DNA from: Planococcus shixiaomingii
Lineage (GTDB): Bacteria; Bacillota; Bacilli; Bacillales_A; Planococcaceae
Direction: 5' to 3'
DNA length: 64,000 nt
Assembly: GCF_030413615.1 (NCBI RefSeq)
Contig: NZ_CP129236.1
Coordinates: forward strand, 2,402,001 to 2,466,000
Positions 18,689 to 28,692 of the stretch are shown in pieces; the first letter of the stretch is position 1; each line of letters opens with the position of its first letter. The position numbers and the translations under genes are program-made. The notes beneath the pieces are model-generated. The model saw nothing but the letters and a program-made list of their open reading frames with translations, ran no database searches and was not told the origin of the DNA.

Positions 18689-19627
18689 CTAAACTAGCAA
18701 ACTAGCTGTTTCGTCATCGATAATCAGCACGTCTAAATAACCGCCTGCCAGCGCTGCTTTCACGCTTACAGCTTTATGCGATCCTTCGACAATTCCAATG
18801 ACTTCTGGAATGTTTTTAAATTCATTTAAATCCAATCCGATCACTAAATCATTGAGCGGATGCTTAACTTGATTGCCGTCTGCGTCAAAGAAACGAGAAC
18901 CAATATCTCCTGCGGCTCCCGCTTCCTGCAACGATTTAAGATTTTCCGGTGTTAAATAATCCATTGTTGACATGGTAGATCCTTCATACGGATTCCCAAT
19001 TCCTACCACAGCCATTTGAACATTGCGTCCTTCTTCTAACACCATCGCAATATCTTCAGATTCAATCAAACGCTGTTTCAGCTCCTGGGATTCAACCATT
19101 GCCGGCGCATAAAGATAAGAACATGTTGAGTTCATTTTTTGCGCCAGCTGATAAGCCAGCAAGTTGGAATGGATCTCCACAAGCTTTCTTCCCATTCCCC
19201 CCACCAGCGGAACAACTTTTAATTCCTGGTGCTTTTCAAAAGGATATTCCTGAACAAACTTTGAAAGCGTACTGCCCCAAGAAATTCCCAGCGAATGGAT
19301 GCCTTCCAAATTTTTCGAAACGTAAAACGATGCCGCTTTGCCTAAGGCATGTTTAACTAAATCTGCCGGTAAATTTCCGGCAGGAACCACAATCGCTTCT
19401 TTTAATTGGTATTTCTTTTCAAGCTGCTGCTCAAGTGCGACCGTGTGGGCATTTTCGTCTTTAATATAAACCTCCACAATTCCATTATCTCTTGCTTTAT
19501 TTAAAAGTTTTGAGATAACAGGACGGGAGACACCCATTCTTTTGGCAATTTCAGCTTGTGTTTGGCCATCAAAATAATAAAGCTTTGCCACTTTTACAAG
19601 ATGTCGGCGTTCTTCCCAGTTCAGCAT
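18689..19627 (-). CDS. SorC/DeoR-type sugar-responsive transcription regulator
   Basis: N-terminal helix-turn-helix with TQAEIAKRMGVSRPVISKLL (about residues 23-42) and a C-terminal sugar-phosphate-binding SorC domain (about 60-312) with GISWGSTLSKF and VVGIGNP. Such regulators bind a phosphorylated sugar produced by their own PTS. It is the last gene of the PTS/oxidoreductase/dehydrogenase run and probably controls it through the direct repeats upstream of gutM. The ATG follows a short gap after the E3 gene. Confidence 0.85.
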   Translation of the reverse strand: MLNWEERRHLVKVAKLYYFDGQTQAEIAKRMGVSRPVISKLLNKARDNGIVEVYIKDENAHTVALEQQLEKKYQLKEAIVVPAGNLPADLVKHALGKAASFYVSKNLEGIHSLGISWGSTLSKFVQEYPFEKHQELKVVPLVGGMGRKLVEIHSNLLAYQLAQKMNSTCSYLYAPAMVESQELKQRLIESEDIAMVLEEGRNVQMAVVGIGNPYEGSTMSTMDYLTPENLKSLQEAGAAGDIGSRFFDADGNQVKHPLNDLVIGLDLNEFKNIPEVIGIVEGSHKAVSVKAALAGGYLDVLIIDDETASLLV

Positions 19628-19666
19628 TATTACACCTTCTCCTGTCAGTCAAAAAATCGTTTGTCT

Positions 19667-21049
19667 TTAATGGTGCACACCCGAGCCGAGCCAGGAAGCG
19701 GCTGCTTCGTACAAACTTTCCGATACGGTAGGATGCGCATGGATCATCGACGCCATTTCTTCAACGGTGCCTTCCAAGTGAAGAAACGCGGACGGTTCCG
19801 CAATCATTTCGGTAACGTGCGGACCTACCATCAATACACCAAGAATTTCTCCGTATTTAGGATCGGCAATCAGTTTCGTAAAGCCTTCTTTATCGCCATA
19901 TGCCAGCGCCCGCCCATTGCTGGCATGATCCACTTTCACAACTTTATAATCAATTCCTTGTTGTTTTGCTTCCTCTTCCATTAACCCGACACTGGCAATT
20001 TCAGGATTGGTGTAGACGCAGCGGGGCACAACCTTATAATTGATTTTTTCTTGTCCACCAGCCGCATTCTCACCGGCTACAAGCCCTTCTGCACTGGCAA
20101 CATGTGCCAGTTGCCATCCGCCAATCAAATCACCGATTGCAAAAATTCCAGACTTGCTCGTTGCCATTTGCTGATCGACTTTTACAAATGGCCCTGACAT
20201 TTCCAATTCCAGTTGTGCAAATGAAGAAACATTCGGCGATCTGCCGACCGATAAAAGAAGAGCCTCAGTTTCCAAAGTTTCCTTTTTGCCATTTGCGGTT
20301 TCGATATGAATCAGCTGGCTCTGGGTCTGCTGCTCTACTTGTGTAACTTTCGTGTTGGTCAGCACTGTTACCTTTTTTTTCTTTAACGTTTTCAAAAGAG
20401 CTTTTGACGCATCTACGTCTTCGTTTGGAAGGATCCGCTCTCCCATTTCCACAATTGTCACAGAAGCTCGAAGACTTGAAAAAATATTAGCCAGTTCCAC
20501 ACCGATGATGCCGCCGCCGACAATTACGATAGAATCAGGAATTTTTTCCATATCAAATACGGTATCGCTCGTGTAATAGCTCGCCTGTTCAAGGCCGGGG
20601 ATAGGTGGGATGATGGGCTTAGAACCGGTGGCTAATATGATGGATTCGCCAGAAATCATTTCGTCTTCCCCGGCTGTTTTAATGGAAATAGAGTTATCGG
20701 CATTTACTTGCCCATACCCATTATATACCATTATTTTGTTTTGTTTCATTAAATAGGAAATTCCGTTTCTTAATTGTTCAATTACTTGATTTTTGCGGGC
20801 AAGCATTTTCGACAAAGAAAAAGTGATTGGACCGGTCTCGATGCCCCAGTTTTGAGCTTTTTCGATTGATTCGATTATATCTGCATGCCTAAGCAAGGTT
20901 TTTGACGGAATGCAGCCGCGGTTCAAACATGTTCCCCCGAGCTGCAAATTTTCTATCAAAGCTACTTTCTTACCGAGTTTAGCAGCTCTAATAGCGGCTA
21001 CATAACCGCCAGGTCCGCCTCCAATTACCGCAACGTCGTATTTGTTCAA
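19667..21049 (-). CDS. Dihydrolipoyl dehydrogenase (E3) of an acetoin-dehydrogenase-like complex
   Basis: Reoxidises the dihydrolipoyl arm of E2 with NAD+. It has the FAD-binding GGGPGGYVAAIRAA, redox-active GGTCLNRGCIPSKTLL, NAD-binding VGGGIIGVE and the C-terminal catalytic HAHPTVSE. Length 460 aa is full. It lies 13 bases downstream of the E2 gene. It corresponds to AcoL by position, but sequence alone does not separate AcoL from other E3 enzymes. Confidence 0.9.
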   Translation of the reverse strand: MNKYDVAVIGGGPGGYVAAIRAAKLGKKVALIENLQLGGTCLNRGCIPSKTLLRHADIIESIEKAQNWGIETGPITFSLSKMLARKNQVIEQLRNGISYLMKQNKIMVYNGYGQVNADNSISIKTAGEDEMISGESIILATGSKPIIPPIPGLEQASYYTSDTVFDMEKIPDSIVIVGGGIIGVELANIFSSLRASVTIVEMGERILPNEDVDASKALLKTLKKKKVTVLTNTKVTQVEQQTQSQLIHIETANGKKETLETEALLLSVGRSPNVSSFAQLELEMSGPFVKVDQQMATSKSGIFAIGDLIGGWQLAHVASAEGLVAGENAAGGQEKINYKVVPRCVYTNPEIASVGLMEEEAKQQGIDYKVVKVDHASNGRALAYGDKEGFTKLIADPKYGEILGVLMVGPHVTEMIAEPSAFLHLEGTVEEMASMIHAHPTVSESLYEAAASWLGSGVHH

Positions 21050-21062
21050 TAGGATCTACTCC

Positions 21063-22409
21063 TTAAACTAATAATTCGAAAGGGTGTTCAAGCATTTTTT
21101 TAAAATCCGTCAAATATGCGGCAGCTGGAGCTCCGTCAATGACTCGATGGTCAAATGACAAACTGACAGTCATCATCGGCCGCAATTCAATTGCCCCGTT
21201 TACTCCGACCGGCTTTTCATTGATCCGTCCTATTCCTAAAATAGCGGATTCTGGTTGGTTGATCACTGGGGTAAATGCGTCGATCGCATACATACCAAGG
21301 TTACTGATGGTGAACGTTCCACCAGTCATTTGGTCCGGTTTCAATTTATTTTCCCTTGCCGCTTTCCCAGCTGTTTTGCAGTCTTTCGTAATGGCAGCCA
21401 ACCCTTTTTGGTTAGCATTTTTAATAACAGGGACGAATAATCCGTTGTCCACAGCAACGGCCAAGCCGATGTTGATCTCTTCATGGTAGACGATTTCATT
21501 ACCCTCTAGAGATACGTTGATGTTGGGATGGCGTTTTAACGCAGCCGCTGCAGCTTTTAAAATGATTTCCGTGTAGGAAACGCGGTAACCCGTTTGCTCT
21601 TCTATAGGAGCAAGCAGCTGTTTACGCATGCCAACTACCGCATGCATATCAATATCACTTGTCAGTGTCACATGTGGTGCAGTCGTCTTGCTCTTGAGCA
21701 TACGATCGGCCACCACTTTTCGGATGCCTTCCATTTTCACACGCTTACCTGCTGCGGCCACAGGAACTTCCGCAGGCCGTTTGGCTTTTTCAACATCGTC
21801 TCTGTAAATTTTCCCGCCGGACCCAGTGCCGGTAAGGGTCTGTAAATCAACTTTTTCAGCCGCCGCTACTTTCTTAGCTAACGGAGTGGCTGCTGGCGTT
21901 TTGGAAGTACCAACTGCTTCGACATCCGCTTGGTGAACTCGCCCTTTCGGCCCTGTTCCTTCAACATCCGCTAAAGAAACGTTATTTTCTTTGGCCACTC
22001 TTCTTGCTGCCGGTGTTGCGCGCAATTTTTCAGTGGTTTGGCTCTTTTCCTCAGTTTCGCCTGCCTCATCAATCGGTTCTACCTGAATGCTTTCAGCTAG
22101 TTCCGGTGAAGCTTCTTTTTCGACGGTGCCGCTTCCGGCTTCACCCGGTGGAGTATCAGGCACTTGTTCGTCCGGATTCCCGATATAACCCACGACATGG
22201 TTGATCGGCACTTCGTCGTCTTCTTGATAATATTGTTTTAAAAGGACGCCTTCTTCATAAGCTTCCACTTCGATATTGATTTTATCGGTCATGATTTCAA
22301 ACAACGGATCCCCCACCGCTACTGGATCTCCTTCGTTTTTAAACCATTGCAGCAACGTGCCAACTTCCATCGTGCTGCTCAATTTCGGCATAAAAATTTC
22401 TTTTGCCAT
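21063..22409 (-). CDS. acoC: Dihydrolipoamide acyltransferase (E2) with two peripheral-subunit-binding domains
   Basis: Core of a 2-oxo-acid/acetoin dehydrogenase complex. Domains in order: lipoyl domain (residues 1-75, modified Lys in MTDKINIEV), a charged linker, two E3/E1-binding domains (about 130-166 with ATPAARRVAKENNV, and about 172-208 with ATPLAKKVAAAEKV), and the catalytic domain ending with SFDHRVIDGAPAA, which contains the catalytic His and Asp. Two binding domains are less usual than one. Highest similarity by eye is to AcoC-type E2. Confidence 0.85.
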   Translation of the reverse strand: MAKEIFMPKLSSTMEVGTLLQWFKNEGDPVAVGDPLFEIMTDKINIEVEAYEEGVLLKQYYQEDDEVPINHVVGYIGNPDEQVPDTPPGEAGSGTVEKEASPELAESIQVEPIDEAGETEEKSQTTEKLRATPAARRVAKENNVSLADVEGTGPKGRVHQADVEAVGTSKTPAATPLAKKVAAAEKVDLQTLTGTGSGGKIYRDDVEKAKRPAEVPVAAAGKRVKMEGIRKVVADRMLKSKTTAPHVTLTSDIDMHAVVGMRKQLLAPIEEQTGYRVSYTEIILKAAAAALKRHPNINVSLEGNEIVYHEEINIGLAVAVDNGLFVPVIKNANQKGLAAITKDCKTAGKAARENKLKPDQMTGGTFTISNLGMYAIDAFTPVINQPESAILGIGRINEKPVGVNGAIELRPMMTVSLSFDHRVIDGAPAAAYLTDFKKMLEHPFELLV

Positions 22410-22425
22410 CGATTTCGCCTCCTTC

Positions 22426-23409
22426 CTACTGGCGGTTTACCGTTTCTTTTACTGCTGCAATAATATCTTCCACACCCGGTACCGCCGATTTCTCAAGTTC
22501 AGGATTGTAGGGAATTGGCACCGATTTGCCACCGAGGCGCTTAATTGGGGCATCCAAATAATCAAATGCCTCGCTTTCGGCAATCATGCTGGCAATTTCG
22601 CCGCCAAATCCTCCGCGCTTGACCGCTTCATGTACGACGACTAAACGGCTTGTTTTTTTAACAGACTCAATGATCGTTTCTTCATCTAACGGAACCAGAG
22701 TTCTCGGATCGATCACTTCTACGCTGATTCCTTGTTTTTCAAGTTCCGCTGCTGCTTCAAGCGATTTGTGAACCATAATGGCAGTAGCGACGATTGTCAC
22801 ATCTGTCCCTTGCCGTTTCACATCCGCTTTCCCTAGCGGAATCGAGTAGGGTTCTTCTGGAACATCCGATTTGGTTCGGTAGCAAAGCTTGTGTTCGTAA
22901 AAAATGACGGGGTTGTCATCGTCGATGGCTGCCTTCAAAAGCCCTTTCGCATCATAGGCAGTCGATGGCTGGACCACTTTCAATCCCGGAACATGCGCCA
23001 TCCAGGCTTCTAGGCTCTGAGAATGCTGGGCGGCGGCTCCTGTACCCGATCCTGCCGGTGTCCGCAGCACCATTGGCACCTTCCCTTTTCCGCCGTACAT
23101 ATACCGGATTTTAGCTGCCTGGTTGACCATATTGTCCATAGCTATTGTGATAAAATCAGAAAATTGAAGCTCCAAAATTGGCCGCATGCCGGTCAAGGCT
23201 GCCCCAACGGCAGCACCCGAGATGGCTGCTTCTGAAATTGGCGTATTGCGGATTCGTTCTGGCCCGAATTCTTCAATCATTCCACGAGTTACACCAAAAG
23301 CGCCCCCATAGACACCGATATCTTCGCCTAAAATAAAGACGTCGTCATTTTCCCGCATTTCCTGGCTCATCGCTTCTCTTACAGCTTCTAAATATGTCAG
23401 CTCCCGCAT
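22426..23409 (-). CDS. acoB: E1 beta subunit, acetoin dehydrogenase type
   Basis: Transketolase-like beta chain that completes the TPP site with the alpha chain. It shows [31 protein letters not shown] and the C-terminal transketolase domain with [12 protein letters not shown]. It resembles AcoB more than PdhB or BfmBAB, notably in the [18 protein letters not shown] stretch. 327 aa, full length. It lies 23 bases after the E1 alpha gene. Confidence 0.85.
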   Translation of the reverse strand: MRELTYLEAVREAMSQEMRENDDVFILGEDIGVYGGAFGVTRGMIEEFGPERIRNTPISEAAISGAAVGAALTGMRPILELQFSDFITIAMDNMVNQAAKIRYMYGGKGKVPMVLRTPAGSGTGAAAQHSQSLEAWMAHVPGLKVVQPSTAYDAKGLLKAAIDDDNPVIFYEHKLCYRTKSDVPEEPYSIPLGKADVKRQGTDVTIVATAIMVHKSLEAAAELEKQGISVEVIDPRTLVPLDEETIIESVKKTSRLVVVHEAVKRGGFGGEIASMIAESEAFDYLDAPIKRLGGKSVPIPYNPELEKSAVPGVEDIIAAVKETVNRQ

Positions 23410-23432
23410 TTTGGTCCCTCCTTTGCTTCCGT

Positions 23433-24416
23433 TTACGCGAAAATATCTTCCATTAAATCGTCCAAGGTAGGTTCTGGGCTGTTGATGGCAAATTCAACCG
23501 ACTCTTCCACTTCTTTTTTTGCTTCAAGCCGGATATTTTCAGCATCTTCTTCGGACAGTAAGCCTTCATTCACCAAAATCAATCGAAACCGTTCAATGGG
23601 ATCTTTTTGGCGCCATTCGGTTTCTTCTTCCCGTGTCCGGTATTTTTTGGCATCGCTTTTTGAATGGCCTTTCCAGCGGTACGTTTTCGCTTCGATAAGA
23701 GAAGGCCCTTCTCCGTTGCGTGCTCGTTCGACGGCTTCTCCCACACCATTCATGACATCAAAAACATCGTTTCCGTCCACGACTTTTCCTGGTATGCCGT
23801 AACTTTCCGCACGGTCTGCGATGTTTTCAATATTTGTCATATCTTTTACGGGTCCTGACATGCCATATTGGTTATTTTCGCATATAAACACAACCGGAAG
23901 TTTCCAAATGGAGGCGAGGTTTATGGCTTCATGGAAACTGCCTTCATTCGAAGCCCCGTCCCCAAAAAAACACAACACAACATAGCCAGCCCGCTTCATT
24001 TGGGAAGTTAACGCAGCCCCAGCCGCAATTGCAAATCCGCCTCCGACAATGCCGTTTGCCCCCAGGTTTCCTGAGGCAACATCCGCAATATGCATCGAGC
24101 CCCCTTTGCCTTTGCAGTAACCGGTCGTCCGGCCGAAAAGTTCCGCCATCATCGGATTGACTTCTGCCCCTTTTGCTATGCAGTGTCCATGGCCGCGGTG
24201 GGTGCTCGTAATTTTATCCTCTTCTTCCAATACCGCAATCGCTCCTACTGCAGATGCTTCTTGGCCGACACTCAAGTGGGTGGTGCCATGAATCATTCCT
24301 TTGGCAAAAAACTCATCCACTTTTTCTTCAAAATAACGGATCAGCCACATTTGTTTATACAACCCTGCGAGGTCTGTTTCTTTTACATGAGGTGGTAGAT
24401 TCACTGCTTGAGTCAT
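23433..24416 (-). CDS. acoA: E1 alpha subunit, acetoin dehydrogenase type
   Basis: TPP-dependent alpha chain that decarboxylates or cleaves the substrate and passes the acyl group to E2. The TPP motif is [20 protein letters not shown]...N-N (ENNQYGMS), and the [11 protein letters not shown] and [10 protein letters not shown] segments match AcoA proteins. 327 aa. The neighbouring PTS makes the true substrate uncertain: acetoin is the family's known substrate, but no sigma-54 AcoR regulator is present. Confidence 0.85.
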   Translation of the reverse strand: MTQAVNLPPHVKETDLAGLYKQMWLIRYFEEKVDEFFAKGMIHGTTHLSVGQEASAVGAIAVLEEEDKITSTHRGHGHCIAKGAEVNPMMAELFGRTTGYCKGKGGSMHIADVASGNLGANGIVGGGFAIAAGAALTSQMKRAGYVVLCFFGDGASNEGSFHEAINLASIWKLPVVFICENNQYGMSGPVKDMTNIENIADRAESYGIPGKVVDGNDVFDVMNGVGEAVERARNGEGPSLIEAKTYRWKGHSKSDAKKYRTREEETEWRQKDPIERFRLILVNEGLLSEEDAENIRLEAKKEVEESVEFAINSPEPTLDDLMEDIFA

Positions 24417-24506
24417 ATAAAATCCTCCTTATTCTTGTTTCACTTGAACATAAAGGGCCAGCCAACTCAACTAAATAGCGAGAAGACGGACCCTTTTTAA
24501 AAGGGA

Positions 24507-24854
24507 TTATTTTTCAATGCCCTTCTTTTTTGTGTAATACCGGATGACTTTGCGGGAACTGTTAACATCTTTCAGCAATCGGTACGGCTTTTTTATAGCT
24601 CTGAATGGCAAGGAGAAAAGCAAATGGCTCAAGTCTTTCCGATATTCTTCCGTCATGCGAGTCGGCTTTGTCGCAATCCTTTCGACGATTTCTTTATAAA
24701 ACTCTTTTTTCACATCGATGTTAAGTTCTTTTGTTTTATTGCACTGCATGCACCGGATGCTTTTAATCTGGCTGTTGATGTAGGTAATTTCATGATCGAC
24801 TTCTTCTTGGCAATGTAGGCAATACAGTCCCGCTTCCATTTTCTTAATCTTCAT
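24507..24854 (-). CDS. Zinc-ribbon protein (bh-protein-like)
   Basis: Small protein with an N-terminal zinc ribbon made of CLHCQ and CMQCN (about residues 12-42), followed by a helical, basic C-terminal region. It resembles Bacillus proteins annotated only as 'bh protein', which are often next to aco-like genes. No role is known. It lies between the oxidoreductase and the E1 alpha gene in the same operon, with about 90 bases to the latter in which AAAGGGTCC and GGCCCTTT could pair. Confidence 0.6.
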   Translation of the reverse strand: MKIKKMEAGLYCLHCQEEVDHEITYINSQIKSIRCMQCNKTKELNIDVKKEFYKEIVERIATKPTRMTEEYRKDLSHLLFSLPFRAIKKPYRLLKDVNSSRKVIRYYTKKKGIEK

Positions 24855-24911
24855 ATAAACACCTTCTCAGTTAGTTGATCAGTTCCCCTTTTGGTTTTAA
24901 GTATTTTCAAC

Positions 24912-26237
24912 TTACGCTTTTACCGGAACGTCCTGAGGTGCATTTACTTGGAATGTTTCATCTTGCATTTTACGCAGTCGCCAAATGGTTGAATCTTGCG
25001 TTTGGACAACATCGTCATAGGTGATGATGTCCCCTTTTTTGACCGCCCGCTTTAACTGGACATTGCGGTCCACTAAACCGAGCGGCAAAGCTTTCAGGTT
25101 CTGGGCTTCCGTTGCTGCTAGGATGTGGCCATATACCGTAAAGCCTCCGATAGAGTCGAGAAATTGCCCTTCTTCCAAATCTGTTTTGGCAACCGTCACG
25201 GTTTCCGCTTGAAGCCCTTTCCACGGCGCGATCGTCGCTTCGTTATAGAAAAATGCTCTTGCAATCGATATCGGAGTTTCCAGGCTCGTCAAATGATAAG
25301 GGCGGTATAGCACATAATTCGGCCCTTTGCCCATGCTCAAATACTGCATTTCATGGTTAACTTCCTCTTTTTCTGAAGCTATGATGGCAAACACACCGGG
25401 TGCTACTCCGTTGATGTATTCAACAATTTTTTTGTTGCTCACTTGTCCGCCTTCTTCTTTCAGCCTGAAAATTTCTGGAAGATCGGAAACGCCGCCGACA
25501 AACCCATGCATGCCCGGCACATCCGGCAAAAATCCTGTGGCATTGGCGACAGCTGTCATTTCGACCATCGTCTTCGTGCCATCTTGGAAAGACGCGAGCA
25601 TTTTAGGGCTAGCGCCTTTTCGCGCCGCTTCTTCTGCTGCCGTGTCCGGGTTGGCATCCCGATTGAGCGGATTGTTTTTTCCTTTTCCAAGCGCCACCAC
25701 TTCAAAACCGAGGGCGTCCGCAAAATCGTAAAGTTCCATGATTGCCCCTGGCTCATCACCAGCGGTCCCGGTGTAAACCACACCGCTCGCATCAGCCATC
25801 TTTTTAAGCAACGGACCGACTGTGACGTCCGCTTCGACATTCAGCATGACAATATGCTTTTTGTTTAATATGGCGTCCCAAGCGATTTTGGCCCCGATGT
25901 TCGGTACCCCTGTTGCATCCACTACGACATGGACTTCGGGTAATGAGGTGACAAGCTGGGCTTCAGTTGTCGCTACCACTTTGCCGGATTTCACTGCCTG
26001 GGCCGCTTCTTGTCCGTCATTGGTTTCGATGATGTCGCTTGAATCGACGCCGGATTTTAAGTAAGCATTTTTGACATTGTCGATTTGGATATCAGCAGTA
26101 ATCACTACCCGCATCCCTAACATCTTTTCTATTTGGGAAATCATTCCTCTTCCCATCTGGCCGGCACCGATGACGCCCACTTGAATGGTCTTCCCTTGTT
26201 TATCCAGCTCTTCTAGTTTTCTATTTATTCCCAGCAT
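24912..26237 (-). CDS. SAF-domain NAD(P)-dependent oxidoreductase
   Basis: N-terminal Rossmann fold with VGVIGAGQMGRGM (residues about 20-32), a homoserine-dehydrogenase-like middle, and a C-terminal SAF domain (about residues 350-430). Proteins of this type lie in polyol or sugar-acid clusters and are annotated as homoserine dehydrogenase-like; their substrates are mostly unknown. It takes the place that sorbitol-6-phosphate dehydrogenase has in glucitol PTS operons, so it may oxidise the phosphorylated polyol imported by the adjacent PTS. That is inference. AGGAGG before the ATG. Confidence 0.7.
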   Translation of the reverse strand: MLGINRKLEELDKQGKTIQVGVIGAGQMGRGMISQIEKMLGMRVVITADIQIDNVKNAYLKSGVDSSDIIETNDGQEAAQAVKSGKVVATTEAQLVTSLPEVHVVVDATGVPNIGAKIAWDAILNKKHIVMLNVEADVTVGPLLKKMADASGVVYTGTAGDEPGAIMELYDFADALGFEVVALGKGKNNPLNRDANPDTAAEEAARKGASPKMLASFQDGTKTMVEMTAVANATGFLPDVPGMHGFVGGVSDLPEIFRLKEEGGQVSNKKIVEYINGVAPGVFAIIASEKEEVNHEMQYLSMGKGPNYVLYRPYHLTSLETPISIARAFFYNEATIAPWKGLQAETVTVAKTDLEEGQFLDSIGGFTVYGHILAATEAQNLKALPLGLVDRNVQLKRAVKKGDIITYDDVVQTQDSTIWRLRKMQDETFQVNAPQDVPVKA

Positions 26238-26255
26238 ACGTGTACCTCCTTTGCT

Positions 26256-26621
26256 TTAAGCTTTTACGATTCGAATATCTCCATTGACCGCTAACGGCGG
26301 AAGTTCCTTTTTCTCGACACACATCGTTCCTGGAAGCTGTGCATCTCTTTCTCCATTGAATGCAATGGTGCAATGCCCAATTTCCCTTAGCGTTTCGTTG
26401 ACTTTTTCTCCGACAAACAGGATGTTATACCGGGCACCATTGATTTCCAAAATATCGCCCGCTTCTACTTGGCCAAAAAGTTCAGCCTTTTCATGAATGA
26501 CGCCAAAAGATTTTAGCGCATCCGGTACGGTTTCATTGAAAATGACTAGCATGTGTTCTTCTACAAACATTTCGACATCTGCACCGATTTCCGTTATTTT
26601 CGATTCGTATTTTTTTATCAT
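26256..26621 (-). CDS. srlB: PTS glucitol/sorbitol-type IIA component
   Basis: Phosphoryl carrier between HPr and IIB. It has the GutA-type fold with VIHEKAELFGQVEAGDILEI and the conserved ending GHCTIAFNGERDAQLPG followed by GDIRIVKA. I place the start at the ATG at 26621, eight bases after AAGGTGG, giving 121 aa like other GutA proteins. The end is 19 bases before the oxidoreductase gene. Confidence 0.85.
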   Translation of the reverse strand: MIKKYESKITEIGADVEMFVEEHMLVIFNETVPDALKSFGVIHEKAELFGQVEAGDILEINGARYNILFVGEKVNETLREIGHCTIAFNGERDAQLPGTMCVEKKELPPLAVNGDIRIVKA

Positions 26622-26650
26622 GACATTATCCACCTTATTGCCCCTTTCAA

Positions 26651-27706
26651 TCAATATAATCCGAAGCTGAATAAATACGCGATGACTACTGCTAATGGAC
26701 CGGTGATCATTCTGGAGATCAACACCGCCGGTACACCGACTTCAATTGTTTCCGGTTTTGCTTCCCCTAACGTCAAACCTACAGGCACAAAGTCAGCACC
26801 TACTTGGGGATTGATGGCAAAAAGTGCTGGAAGTGCGAGTTCCGGAGGAATGTTCCCCCTTCCGATTTCTACGCCGACCAAAACCCCGACAACTTGCGCA
26901 ATTACAGCGCCTGGCCCCAACAGCGGCGACAAGATCGGAATCGCACAGATGACAGAAAGGATCAATAACCCGAAAATATTGCCGGCCAGCGGAGTGACAA
27001 AGTTGGCAATGAGATCGCCGATTCCGGTATAAAGGATAATCCCTATGAGCATGCTGACAAACGCCATGAACGGCAGGATGTTTTTGATGACCTGATCAAT
27101 TGTTTCGCGTCCAGCCTGATAAAAAATACCGACAACTTTACCGGCACCGCGGCCGATTCGCTCTACAATGTTCTGTTTTCTTTCTGGCTGATATGCCGCC
27201 GCTTTTCGTTTGGCTTCTTCTTTTATTTCCTGAGGGGTTTTATTTCTGGTGTCAACACTCGGTTCTTCCACTTCATCTACCGCTTCTTTCACCGCATCGG
27301 CGTTTTCAAACGTGCGGTCGGCTACCCGGATGTCCGAAACGCCCACGCCAGAAACAAAGTTCTCTTCGTTAATGAATTTCATCAATGGCCCCGAAGGTGA
27401 AGTGGCATTGATATTCACTGTCATGATGCCCATTTTCGGATAGACGCCACAACGCGCGGTCCCGCCGCAATCAATTACTACGCAAGCCATTGTTTCTTTA
27501 TCGTATGATCCTTTAAATCCATCAACCGCTTCCGCCCCAGTGAGTGAAGCAATTTCCTGCGCCACCGGATGAATTCCCCCACCGGTTACTGAAACAATGT
27601 ATTTTTGGACATCATTCGGTTTGATTGTCAGTGGTCCGCCCCATCCTCCACGGCCTTGTGTGATGGTAACGGCTTTGTAATTCGTCGGTCTTTGAGTAGT
27701 CTCCAT
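26651..27706 (-). CDS. srlE: PTS glucitol/sorbitol-type IIBC component
   Basis: N-terminal IIB domain (about residues 1-165) with the phosphorylated cysteine in [15 protein letters not shown], and a C-terminal IIC part (about 185-351) with several membrane segments and the glycine-rich [17 protein letters not shown]. 351 aa, full size for GutE. It forms the membrane channel with the following IIC gene product. Confidence 0.88.
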   Translation of the reverse strand: METTQRPTNYKAVTITQGRGGWGGPLTIKPNDVQKYIVSVTGGGIHPVAQEIASLTGAEAVDGFKGSYDKETMACVVIDCGGTARCGVYPKMGIMTVNINATSPSGPLMKFINEENFVSGVGVSDIRVADRTFENADAVKEAVDEVEEPSVDTRNKTPQEIKEEAKRKAAAYQPERKQNIVERIGRGAGKVVGIFYQAGRETIDQVIKNILPFMAFVSMLIGIILYTGIGDLIANFVTPLAGNIFGLLILSVICAIPILSPLLGPGAVIAQVVGVLVGVEIGRGNIPPELALPALFAINPQVGADFVPVGLTLGEAKPETIEVGVPAVLISRMITGPLAVVIAYLFSFGLY

Positions 27707-27748
27707 TGTTTACGCCTCCCCTATAATGAACACAGTAGCTTCTGTTGT

Positions 27749-28276
27749 TTATAGCTCCATCCCACGGGCTTTCATCATTCTCGCAGTGATGATTTCCGTC
27801 ACAATCCCGCGAATGAGGATTACGATAATGCCGACGATAAAGTAGCGGATTGCCAATGGCCCAAGCGACATGCCGAGCGTAGTAATTCCAGCAGAAATCC
27901 CTAGATAGACAAACAATTCCGCCGGATTAGCATGCGGGAACAAGCCGGTAATCGGGTGTACAAAAGAAACCGCCGAATCGTAAAATGCCGGCTTTTGCTT
28001 TTCAGGAAGGAACTTGCCAAATGTGTAAGCCATGGGATTGGTCAAAAAGAACACAGCCAGCACCGGAAACACGGTATACCGCAAAATGATATTTTTTGTA
28101 CTTTTGCGTGCCAATCTATCAATACGCTCTTCACCGACAATCCGGATAAAGGCGTTGATCGCAGTGATCAAAACAATAAGCAAAGGAATGATCCCTGTAA
28201 CTAACCCTACAAACGTTTCGCCGCCTTGCTGGAACATCCCGATAAATCCTTCAGCCAACTTTACTAAAAAATCCAT
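27749..28276 (-). CDS. srlA: PTS glucitol/sorbitol-type IIC component
   Basis: Membrane protein with about four helices; starts MDFLVKLAEGFIGMFQQGGE and contains GIIPLLIVLITAINAFIRIVG and the NPMAYTFG motif typical of GutA/SrlA IIC2 proteins. 175 aa is normal. It lies between gutM and the IIBC gene and completes the permease. Confidence 0.88.
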   Translation of the reverse strand: MDFLVKLAEGFIGMFQQGGETFVGLVTGIIPLLIVLITAINAFIRIVGEERIDRLARKSTKNIILRYTVFPVLAVFFLTNPMAYTFGKFLPEKQKPAFYDSAVSFVHPITGLFPHANPAELFVYLGISAGITTLGMSLGPLAIRYFIVGIIVILIRGIVTEIITARMMKARGMEL

Positions 28277-28288
28277 TGCCCTTCCTCC

Positions 28289-28684
28289 TTAGAAAGCTAG
28301 ATTAGTTTTCTTTTCCATTTGTGCTTCAACCTTTTCAATAGCCATCTTAAAAGCAATATCAAGTGAATCATCCTCGAGCTGGTCTTTCAGTTCTGTTATC
28401 GAAAGGCCATTGAATTGATCAAAAGCTTGAAACCGGCTAAAAACAGTCACTCCTTTCATGACTTGGCTTTCTACTACAATTCCTTCCGTATCAGTCACCA
28501 AAATGGCGATAGCACCTATGCCTAATTTCTGTTTCTGTATGCCGACTCCTAAATAGCCCGACGGTCGGCTGCTGAGCTTCCTGAGAGTTTCTTGATAATT
28601 TTTCATCTGTATCTTTGTCAGCAAAAATTGCAAAAGCCAAACTCCAACGAATACGGCGATGACCCATCCCCACACGCTTGCCAC
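28289..28684 (-). CDS. gutM: GutM-family protein
   Basis: First gene of the operon. An N-terminal membrane helix (about residues 5-22) is followed by the GutM domain with RPSGYLGVGIQKQKLG and the conserved LVTDTEGIVV. E. coli GutM (SrlM) helps activate glucitol genes; in Firmicutes it is found in glucitol PTS operons, but its mechanism is unclear given the membrane helix. Confidence 0.8.
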   Translation of the reverse strand: MASVWGWVIAVFVGVWLLQFLLTKIQMKNYQETLRKLSSRPSGYLGVGIQKQKLGIGAIAILVTDTEGIVVESQVMKGVTVFSRFQAFDQFNGLSITELKDQLEDDSLDIAFKMAIEKVEAQMEKKTNLAF

Positions 28685-28692
28685 TCCCTTCT

